Assembly: GCA_049487715.1 (NCBI GenBank)
Contig: CP150555.1
Span: 62,001 to 126,000, forward strand
Reading direction: 5' to 3'
DNA length: 64,000 bases
DNA from: Pycnococcus provasolii
Taxonomy: Eukaryota; Chlorophyta; Pseudoscourfieldiophyceae; Pseudoscourfieldiales
In this document: positions 37,061-45,013 of the stretch, piece after piece
How the letters are laid out: every line of letters begins with the position of its first letter
Position numbering within the stretch: position 1 is the stretch's first letter
The notes under the pieces: model-generated
The model's database searches: none
What the model was told of the DNA's origin: nothing
What the model saw: the letters and a program-made list of their open reading frames with translations, nothing else
Program-made: the position numbers and the translations under genes

Positions 37061-37240
37061 GACAAGCAGAAATACGTCGAAGAAAGTGAGGCGAGAAACC
37101 CTACCGGTACCGCCTTGGGGGAACGGATTATTCGGGGTTTGGAAAATCGCATCCCTCGGCGAAGTTGTTCGGGGTTAATTTTCCGTTTCTCCACTTTTTA
37201 CCTCCCTGTCACACGCCCCCTCCCCTCCACGTCCACGCCC

Positions 37241-37846
37241 ATGTCGTCTCCGGCCGCTCCCACAAACCTTGGCGCGCGAGACGGCGCAGGAGCCGCGGCT
37301 GCGGACAGTGCTGGCGACGCGGATCCAGGGCGTGCGTTCCTGTACAGCCCAGCCTCGGCGGCGGCGCGACAGGCGTCGGCGGCTCCCTCTCCAGCGACGC
37401 AGGAGCAGGGCAGGCAAGCGTCACCAGCAAAGAATGCAGACTCCTCCTCCGCTGGCTCAGCCGTCCTCGCCAACTTTGCAACGCTCGAACAGTCTGTCCA
37501 GCAAATCACTGCGCTCCTACGGGACGCGGCGTTCGTCGACGACGAAGCACTCACGGCGGCGCAAAGGCAGAACAGCCACGACGCGGAGGCTATTCTCCTG
37601 CACAGGCGAATCATGGAACTCGAGGCTGAACTCGAGGGATCGCTCACGGAAATTGCAGAGCTGCGTGCCAAGTTGTCTCTGGAAAAAATGGCAAAGGAGG
37701 AATTGCGGCGTGACTATGACACCGCCATGAACAATCTAAGCAACAACGAGGTGGTGTTCAAGATGCACTACGACGAGCTCATTGCAAAGACCAGTCGCAT
37801 CGAGGAACTAGAAAGAAAAGTCGAAGAGCTCGCCGGGTCAGCTTGA
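37241..37846 (+). CDS. Coiled-coil protein of unknown function
   Basis: 201 aa from the ATG at 37241. Residues 1-75 are Ala/Ser/Pro-rich and disordered; residues 85-201 form heptad-rich helices (LEAELEGSLTEIAELRAKLSLEKMAKEELRRDY, then IEELERKVEEL) predicted as coiled coil. No catalytic motif, signal peptide or transmembrane segment. A TGTAA box lies about 30 bp after the stop. The C-terminal helix is the most conserved-looking part; a scaffold or cytoskeleton role is possible. Confidence 0.65.
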   Translation: MSSPAAPTNLGARDGAGAAAADSAGDADPGRAFLYSPASAAARQASAAPSPATQEQGRQASPAKNADSSSAGSAVLANFATLEQSVQQITALLRDAAFVDDEALTAAQRQNSHDAEAILLHRRIMELEAELEGSLTEIAELRAKLSLEKMAKEELRRDYDTAMNNLSNNEVVFKMHYDELIAKTSRIEELERKVEELAGSA

Positions 37847-37941
37847 CGTCGCCAAAAGTGTCACGCTTCTTCTTCTGTAACTACAGTATAACAACAAAGC
37901 ATTTTTTACATCACGCAACACGACGAAACGTCACGCAGCGA

Positions 37942-39741
37942 CTACACCCCGTCTCCTCGAACGAAGGGCGATCCAAACAGCACAACTGCCAACGGCTCAC
38001 GGCGTGGATGTCGACACGTTCCCAACCCCTCTTGCTCTGCGGGGGAAAGCAGGGTATCGTCGCCTCGACCGCAGCCCCAAGTGCGCCACTCGTTGCCACA
38101 CATTCCGCTGTCAGGTACGCCAATCAGAACATACTCGCGAACGCTCTCTTGCGATCGCCAACAGCTCGTCCAGTCTTCGCCGCCTGGCATCCAGCTGCAA
38201 AGCACTAGTTTAGGTGCATGCTTCTGCACGGCAGCGGCGTGGTCGAGCATATCCATTTCCACGCCAGGGTGTGTTCGTGGCGACGATGCATCCAGCGTGA
38301 ACAGCGGCGAGTGCAATCCTGGCACAGCATCCGCACATCGCATGTCCCATAGTGGCGCAACGTCTGGATCCGGATCGGGCTCGAGCACCATGCTCAAACT
38401 GAGCAGTGCACTCTCAAATCCACCGTCCGTGAGTTCCGGTGGCGGAGCTCGCCTCGCGGCATCCACAGATGCAAGTTGGCGAAGCTCGTCACGAAGGAGG
38501 GCGCTGAGTCTTCCGTCACCCGCACCAACCTCCAGCAGAATCGGTTGATTGCAGGAGTCGCCGTCCTCGGCTTGCAGGTCCTTCGCGCGGCTGTGCAGGT
38601 ACCGCGCTAGGCTCTGAATAAACTCCTGTGTGAGAACCTCGTACACCTGACCCTCAGGCTTGCCGTCCGCCACGGCATTGTAGCAAAGCCGATACCACGG
38701 GTCGAGGTGCTGCCACTCAGCGCGATCACGCCTCGCATCCAAGTCGCCAGAGGCTAAGCCAACCGCCCGACGCGGCTCCCATGCCATGACGTTGGGAAGC
38801 CGCTGTCCGAGCGTCGCGCTCAGTGCGGCACGCGACGGCGCGCCTTCGTGCGAGAGTAGACGCCCGAATCCAGCGATTTCGTCGAGCGTGATGTCGAGGC
38901 GAATACGTGTGTGCATGCGTTTCGCCCTTCGCGTCATCACCGCACGGTACTTGGCATGGAAATCGTCCATCAGCGCCATCTTGTCGGCGGGCGCCATCTT
39001 GTCGACGCGAGACGCCGTCTGCCGTCGCGCGGACGGCAGCATGAGCTGAAAGAAGACGCGCGAAAACTCGGCGTCATTTGCGAGGTATCGCTCGATGTGC
39101 GCCTGCAGCTTCGCACTGTGTGCGTCGCATCCCGGCGGGTTGAAGAGGCTGCACTCGCCTACGACGGTATCCATGTCGACGGACGCGCTAACCTGCGCCT
39201 CTTGCGCCTCCTGCAGTGCCTCGACGAGCTGGCTGTTGCCAGGCTCTAGCGACACAGCAGCCTCAAGCGCGCTCACCGCCATGGCGTGCTGCCCCAGCGC
39301 TTGTGCTGCCATTCCCTCGCGGTATCTCGCCTTGGCGGAATTCTTGTCGCGCTCGACGGCAGCTTTCGCGTCGGCAAGTGCGGCGTCATTTTTTCCTAGT
39401 CTGAGGTGGCACAGCGACCTGTTTGCGAGTGCGACGCTGTCTCCCGGCACGAACGTATGCGCGAGCGTGTACTGGCTGACCGCTTCCTCGTACAACTTTT
39501 GTCTCACGAGCTCGGCACCTCGCGCGCGCGCTTTGCGGTGGTTTTCGGTGACTGCCATAACGCGTCGAAACGCGTGATCGTGTATTTCCTGCGCGTCGGC
39601 GCTGAAGTCGGCGCACTCGATTGCCGGTTTCAGCACGTCAACGATCTTCATGTACTTCTGCGATGCTTCTGCGAAGTCTGACGCGGCGTACGTGGCGTCG
39701 GCGGCGTGCAGGAGCGCGCGCACGTCATCGCCAGAGGTCAT
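37942..39741 (-). CDS. TPR protein with a C-terminal methyltransferase-like domain
   Basis: 599 aa, ATG at 39741. Residues 1-185 form TPR helices (AELVRQKLYEEAVSQYTLAHTFVPGDSVALANRSLCHLRLGKNDAALADAKAAVERDKNSAKARYREG). A conserved helical middle follows, then a Rossmann-like motif ILLEVGAGDGRLSALLRDEL, which resembles SAM motif I, and APKLVLCSWMPGGEDWT, a plausible motif-IV strand. The C-terminus contains Trp/Cys-rich residues. A TGTAA box lies about 40 bp below the stop. The TPR part suggests a protein partner or substrate. Methyltransferase activity is inferred only from motif I. Confidence 0.7.
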   Translation of the reverse strand: MTSGDDVRALLHAADATYAASDFAEASQKYMKIVDVLKPAIECADFSADAQEIHDHAFRRVMAVTENHRKARARGAELVRQKLYEEAVSQYTLAHTFVPGDSVALANRSLCHLRLGKNDAALADAKAAVERDKNSAKARYREGMAAQALGQHAMAVSALEAAVSLEPGNSQLVEALQEAQEAQVSASVDMDTVVGECSLFNPPGCDAHSAKLQAHIERYLANDAEFSRVFFQLMLPSARRQTASRVDKMAPADKMALMDDFHAKYRAVMTRRAKRMHTRIRLDITLDEIAGFGRLLSHEGAPSRAALSATLGQRLPNVMAWEPRRAVGLASGDLDARRDRAEWQHLDPWYRLCYNAVADGKPEGQVYEVLTQEFIQSLARYLHSRAKDLQAEDGDSCNQPILLEVGAGDGRLSALLRDELRQLASVDAARRAPPPELTDGGFESALLSLSMVLEPDPDPDVAPLWDMRCADAVPGLHSPLFTLDASSPRTHPGVEMDMLDHAAAVQKHAPKLVLCSWMPGGEDWTSCWRSQESVREYVLIGVPDSGMCGNEWRTWGCGRGDDTLLSPAEQEGLGTCRHPRREPLAVVLFGSPFVRGDGV

Positions 39742-39964
39742 GGAGAAGCAATTCTTCGCGAGCGTTTCGCGTGACAGAATAAATAGTTCTATCAGGGGAA
39801 ACGGAAACGAAACGGCCTCCCTGAGAAGTGAAACGGCAAAAAAGGCGGGGTTACGTTCCAGTTACGTTCCCAGGCGTGCACCGTTTCGGGGTTCGCCTGC
39901 ACGTGAAAAATGGTCTTACACACAATTCTTACATAGTCGATAATATATGACACAAATAGATGAG

Positions 39965-41102
39965 TTAAACGCGTTCGTCCGTCGCAGCCGTAAGGATTGC
40001 CTGAACGTCGTCGTCGCTGAGCAGGTCGCCGTCATCAATCCTTTGAACTGCGCGTAGGTCGGCGTTCCAGTGCGCCTCATCTCTTGACCCAGTCAGAGTG
40101 ACCATTCCAAGCTGGCGAGCAAACGCAATCAAGGTTGCGGCTGGCGTTTCGCCGCGACGTGCCGCAATCGGCTGCATGGTTTCATGCTTAAGTATACGCG
40201 AATTAGCAGTCAGGAGCGAAAATGCCTGGTAAGTGGGCGCGGTGCCATCGTCATGCTTGCACACGTCGCTTGCGAGCATGTTTCGCATCTCCTCGTCGAA
40301 ACGGGTTGTCGCGTAGCATCGATTCTGAACGACGTGTGGCTTGACGACGGCTTTTTCGCAAAGTTCAAGCACGTGCTGTGGCAGAACGTTGCTCAGGCCG
40401 ATGCGCAGCACGTATCCCGACTGGTACAAGTCTTCCATAGCTCTGTAAATGCGCCAGTCCTCGTCGCTAAGTGGCACTTTCCACTCCGTCAATCCGTGTA
40501 TGAGGTAAGCGTCGAGAGGCCGTCCACGCCAGTTCGACGCGTCGTTGCCTTGCTCTTCCTCCGCAAGGCCAAGGTGCGCCATGGTTGACCAGAACGACGC
40601 CTTCACGCGTTCCTGCGCGGACGCGGTTTCGTCGTATGGCTCAGTACCTCGTGCGTGCCCGTTCATCGGCGTGTATTTTGACTGCAAGTATACGGCAGTT
40701 TTAGTCGCAGGCAGGCTTTGCACCGCACGTCCGACGGCATCTTCTCGGTAGTGTTTCCTTTGGTTCGCTGTATCGATACCTTGGAATTTTCCCCGGTTGC
40801 AATGCGCGCCTGACGAGCGAGTATGTCTCTGCCTGCTTCCACGCCGTTCCGTAGATGAGCCACGGCATGTTCGGTTTTAGCACGGTGGTTCTGCGGTCGA
40901 CAAGCCACTTGGTTTTGCTCGCCGACGTGACGTGGTGTCTGTGTGCGACAGCGCATAGTCCAATGAGCGCGGAGCATGCGAGTCCCGTGGCAATGAACCG
41001 TACGCATGCGACGGCGATGCGCGCGGGTGACGACCTCGAGGCGTTGTGGTTCCCCAAATACAAGGCGGATTTGGGTCGGTGATGTTTCTGCCTTAACATC
41101 AT
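39965..41102 (-). CDS. Aldo-keto reductase with an apparent frameshift
   Basis: Two overlapping frames make up one protein. The first, from the ATG at 41102, encodes a basic N-terminus, a hydrophobic segment (IAVACVRFIATGLACSALIG) and the AKR start PWLIYGTAWKQAETYSLVRRALQ. The second, from about 40788 to the stop at 39965, encodes FQGIDTANQRKHYREDAVG, then LDAYLIHG, GLSNVLPQHVLELCE, VVQNRCY and the C-terminal half; these are family motifs, including the catalytic-Asp region (IDTA). The change of frame falls at the CCCC/TTTT homopolymer junction 40787-40794. One extra base there explains it. A sequencing error, a real disruption or a very short intron are all possible. A TGTAA box follows the stop. 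Confidence 0.8.
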
Positions 41103-41641
41103 ATTCACGATGGAGAAGTTTTCCAACCCCCCCCGCACCACTACTTCGCGAGTTCTTCGACGACGACGACGACGACGAGGAGGAGGAGGAGGAGGAGGAG
41201 GCGAGCGGAACGGACGGAGTGGTGGTTCCCTTAATAAGGACGCTGGACACGAGCATGTAAGCCGAGAATGCGAATGGCCAAGGGAGGGCACGAAGGGGGG
41301 AACGAGAACCCGAATGCAAGGATGGCGTAACCCTAACCCTAATACCAGAACCCGAATAATACCAGAACCCTACTCCTAACCCTAACCCTAACCCCGCATG
41401 CCTGGACTGCGCAAGGGAAGGAAGTGTGTGCGCCTGGAGCGAGCGAGTGATTGGCTGCTGTTGTCTCTGTGGAAGTTCCCCTTGCCCTCTCCCCTCTCCC
41501 CTCCGGACAAATGCGTGCTTCATTCTCACGCCCTTTCTCACTCTCTCGGCGGACATCTGGGATTGGCCTGGCACCTGGCGTTCGTTTGCGTTTGCACTTC
41601 TCGCCTCTCCTCTCCTTCCCTACCCGTAGTCTACTCTTAGG
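41103..41641. other. Spacer with GAG repeats and telomere-type tract
   Basis: No gene recognised. Holds a GAC/GAG trinucleotide run (41161-41202) and the telomere-type tract 41327-41395. It probably contains promoters of the AKR (minus) and DUF6825-like (plus) genes. Confidence 0.6.
41327..41395. repeat. Interstitial telomere-type tract (CCCTAA)
   Basis: CCCTAACCCTAAT, degenerate CCAGAACCCGAATA units and CCTAACCCTAACCCTAACCCC, ending about 245 bp before the start of the DUF6825-like gene. Confidence 0.88.
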
Positions 41642-42181
41642 ATGACAAGAGTGACAATGTCTCAGAATCTTGCAGGTAGGTGTCATCAGGTGTCATCTAG
41701 GTGTCATTCACGTCCGGTCTCGGCCACTCGCACTCGACTTTGTTCGTCAGGACAAAAGACATATCAGCGTCTGCAGACAACTCGTGTGCTTGCGTCGTCC
41801 AACGATAGCGAGCAGGAATCGTCCAAGGAGATCCTTGACGCGTTCTTTCTTGGAAAAGCTGTCGCGGAGACCATCTCAGAGAGGATCGGAGACACCATCG
41901 GCGAAGTGCTCGCAGAAGTCGCGCGCACGGATGCGGAGAGAAGGAGGTTCGTCAGAGAAATACAGGAGGAAGTGCAGGCGCGGGCACGAGGAGAACTCAT
42001 GGACTCTGTCGAGGCAACTGCACCTCCTCCTCCGCCGCCGCCGCCAACACCACAATCTCCACCACCAGCAGCAACAGCAGCACCACCAGCCGAGGACTTG
42101 AAGTCAGTTGCGGCGCGTGCACGCGGTGAACTCAACGACGCAACGGAGGACAAATCATCGAAAGACGATGATGAAGAGTAA
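41642..42181 (+). CDS. Plastid protein resembling the DUF6825 family
   Basis: 179 aa from the ATG at 41642 (a second ATG at 41657 is possible). Residues 1-50 are a transit peptide (Ser/Arg/Thr-rich). Residues 60-115 contain LDAFFLGKAVAETISERIGDTIGEVLAEVARTDAERRRFVREIQEEVQARARGEL, which resembles a conserved segment of cyanobacterial and plastid proteins of unknown function (DUF6825) from memory. A poly-Pro stretch and an acidic tail (KDDDEE) follow, with a second ARARGEL copy just before the tail. Function is unknown; a thylakoid-associated role is suggested only by family distribution. Confidence 0.6.
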   Translation: MTRVTMSQNLAGRCHQVSSRCHSRPVSATRTRLCSSGQKTYQRLQTTRVLASSNDSEQESSKEILDAFFLGKAVAETISERIGDTIGEVLAEVARTDAERRRFVREIQEEVQARARGELMDSVEATAPPPPPPPPTPQSPPPAATAAPPAEDLKSVAARARGELNDATEDKSSKDDDEE

Positions 42182-42461
42182 AACAATTACTTTGTCCATT
42201 GATCGTGCACTCACACCACTCACTTTCACCCCTCACGCCCATTCCATGGCGCTATGCACCAGCGCGTTTGTAGACGGCGCCACCACGGTGATTTCGTACC
42301 TACGAGCCAGCGAGAAAATTTTCCGATTTCATTACTCTTAGTAGGGGATCCATCATAGCCTGGCAGAGCCGAGTACAAGCGGGTCCCGCCCAGTCCCGCC
42401 CCCGGCCCAAGCACTGCCATTCCGGGCCTGCTTTGGCGCAGCAGGCCAGGAGCACCGCGCC

Positions 42462-42787
42462 ATGGACAATCACGGCGGTGGTGGTATGAATGGTGGTAGT
42501 AACCATAACCACGGCAACGGCGGTCATCGCAATCCGTGGGCCGCGCCGTACGCATCGGTGCACGACACAACGGGTAACTCGCAATACGCACAGCCTCACC
42601 ATCCGTTCGCCGCTTCACACCGATCGATGTCGATGCCCGCGCAGCACACGCACTACAGCCAACACCACAACGGCTCGCTGCACGCGATGACGCAGCCGCA
42701 CGATATCACAGCGGCGTACAACGCGAGCGACCTCGAAGGACTCGCGCTCGTGCCGCTCAGCGGAAACGCCGCCAACGCCAACCGGCA

Positions 42788-42819
<32 letters not shown>

Positions 42820-44972
42820 CATACCCGCCTCAGCATCAGCAGACGAACCACCAGTACTATGCACACAGGGCGGACGACCAGAGCAGGTACCCCAACCTCA
42901 CTAGGGCGTGGTCCGGAAGAGCCGAGCCATACCACCAACAGCAGCACAGCCACCAACCGACGTACCCGCCGCAGTACCCGCCGCCGCCGACGCGACCTCC
43001 AACGTGGTATGATCCACCACAGCCACCGCCGCAGTTGCCGCAGCAGTCGACAGATCATAACCAAACTCTCAATAGACCTGTGACACAACCGGCACCACAG
43101 TCAGTAGCACAGAGCTCTCAGAGGCAACAGAGTATCGGCGATTCATGGCAACGTATGTCAATGCTTGCTCAGCCTCTGTCACCACAAAGAGCACGACCTC
43201 CGCAGGCATCGGCATCAACGGCAACTGCGTTCGCACCTGGTTCCGACGCCGCATACATACAGCAGTGTATACACAGCCTTCGCGTGGTTGATCTGAGCAG
43301 CATCTGCGAGAAGCTAGGTCGACCCAAGTCTGGAAATAAAGCGGAACTGCAACACCGAATTGTGGCATACCTGCGGAGTCCTAGCCTGACCAAGGAGCGA
43401 CTGGCGGAGGTGCGCCGAATTGTCTCACAAATTGGTCGAAATCCTCCGTATAATTCGCACTCAGAGCAAATACAATCAAATGGACACACAGTGACGGACG
43501 TGGATGTCTGCCCGGTTTGCAGATTGGAGCCAAACAAACTCCGTGGGGAATCGATGCTCACCTGCCGCGTCTGCGGAACGCGCGAGTGCACGAAATGCGC
43601 GGGCGATCCGACGCCCGACAGCAAGCGTGCTTTGGCGGATCCGGCAAAATTTGCTTGCGGACCGTGCCGAGTATCCGAGGATCCGTGGCTGCCCCTCATC
43701 ACACCAGCGGCAAGCTGCCGGGAGGCCAGCCTTCTAGGTGTCAAGACGCTTGCCCTGCCACCATTCACGAGCGGCGAACTTGCTCCGAGCGGGGCGAGGT
43801 ACTGCAAGGCGCGTGTGGAATTCAAGATCAGCGAAGCACTGTGGAGTCGCCTGATTAGCCCAGATGCGGCCCGCACCCCCAGTGCTCCCAACCGCGTGCT
43901 CTGCGTGCGAATTTCTAGCGCGCTGCGCAATGACAAGGTGCCTAGGTGCTACTGGCCTAGGCACGTGATCATCAAAGTCAACGGGCAACAGTGGACGAGC
44001 GCACGGCTAATGCCTCGAAATGCCAACGCACCACTCGGCGCAAAATCAAACGACGAGCCGATCGTTCTCGTGGGCAATACAGGACCGGGAATCGTTTCCG
44101 ACTCAGCCGAGACATTCTCAAGCTCCTCTGAGACGAATGTTGTGCCCGCAAAACACGTGCTCAAGCAGGGTATCAACATCGTTGAGATGTTTGGCGCTTT
44201 TGACCGGGGCAACGTTCCCGAGCACGCGTACGGTGCCGCGCCAGGTGGCAACGCTTTCCAGCTCGTCGTACAGCTTGTGAACGCCGCAACATTCGACGAC
44301 ATCATAAAAGGGTGTCGTGCCGATGAGACGAAAGACGAGGCTGTCGCACGCGCCAAGCGCAGCTTCGTCGGTGGTGACGATGACGATGACGATGACTTGA
44401 TGGTGCTGAGCTCGAAACTTCCGCTGAAGTGCCCACTAACGGGTAAGTATGCGGGCGTTCCCGCGCGCACTGTGAAGTGCCGTCACCTTGCCGTATTTGA
44501 CCGCGACACATTCCTGCTGATGGAGAGGAGAGCACGCAAGTGGAAGTGCCCAATATGCACCAACGCCGTGAAACTCTGCGAAGTGTTCGTCGATGGTTAC
44601 GCGAGTCACGTACTTGAAGAGCTGAAACGGCTTGGGGAGGAAGATGCGGAAGTTGAGGTTGACCCCAATGGATTCTGGCGCTATGGCGGCGAGAAAAACA
44701 AGTGGCGACCCATCGTCTACTCGGGGACCGCTGTTGATGATAGGGATCAAAGGAATGACAAAGCTGATGCTGAACAAAACAATGTTGAGAGCACGGTAGC
44801 GCAGCCGTCGGCACCACCTCAACCATCAGCTCAGCCAACCGAACCGAAGATGGAGCACACAGCTAATAATGCGAGTATTCCTGAAGCTTTAAGTCCTTCA
44901 TATTCTCCTTCCTATTCCGACGGAGGTCCGCCACCGGGAGTGGAGGTGATTGACCTTATTGATAGTGATTGA
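42462..44972 (+). CDS. SIZ1: SIZ1/PIAS-type SUMO E3 ligase with PHD-like finger
   Basis: 836 aa, ATG at 42462. Residues 1-260 are His/Gln/Pro/Thr-rich and disordered (a ten-Thr run at 110-119). SAP domain about 270-305 (HSLRVVDLSSICEKLGRPKSGNKAELQHRIVAYL) for DNA; PHD-like Cys-rich finger about 350-402, the feature that separates plant SIZ1 from animal PIAS; PINIT-type region about 430-620; SP-RING about 650-705 (LKCPLTGKYAGVPARTVKC...CRHL...KWKCPICTNAV), the module that holds the SUMO-charged E2. The very C-terminus, VEVIDLIDSD, is a classic SUMO-interacting motif with acidic flank. Predicted to act in the nucleus in stress and nutrient signalling. TGTAA follows 14 bp after the stop. Confidence 0.94.
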
Positions 44973-45013
44973 CTGTGATTCACGATGTAAGAATTTGTTG
45001 TTCAATTTATACT

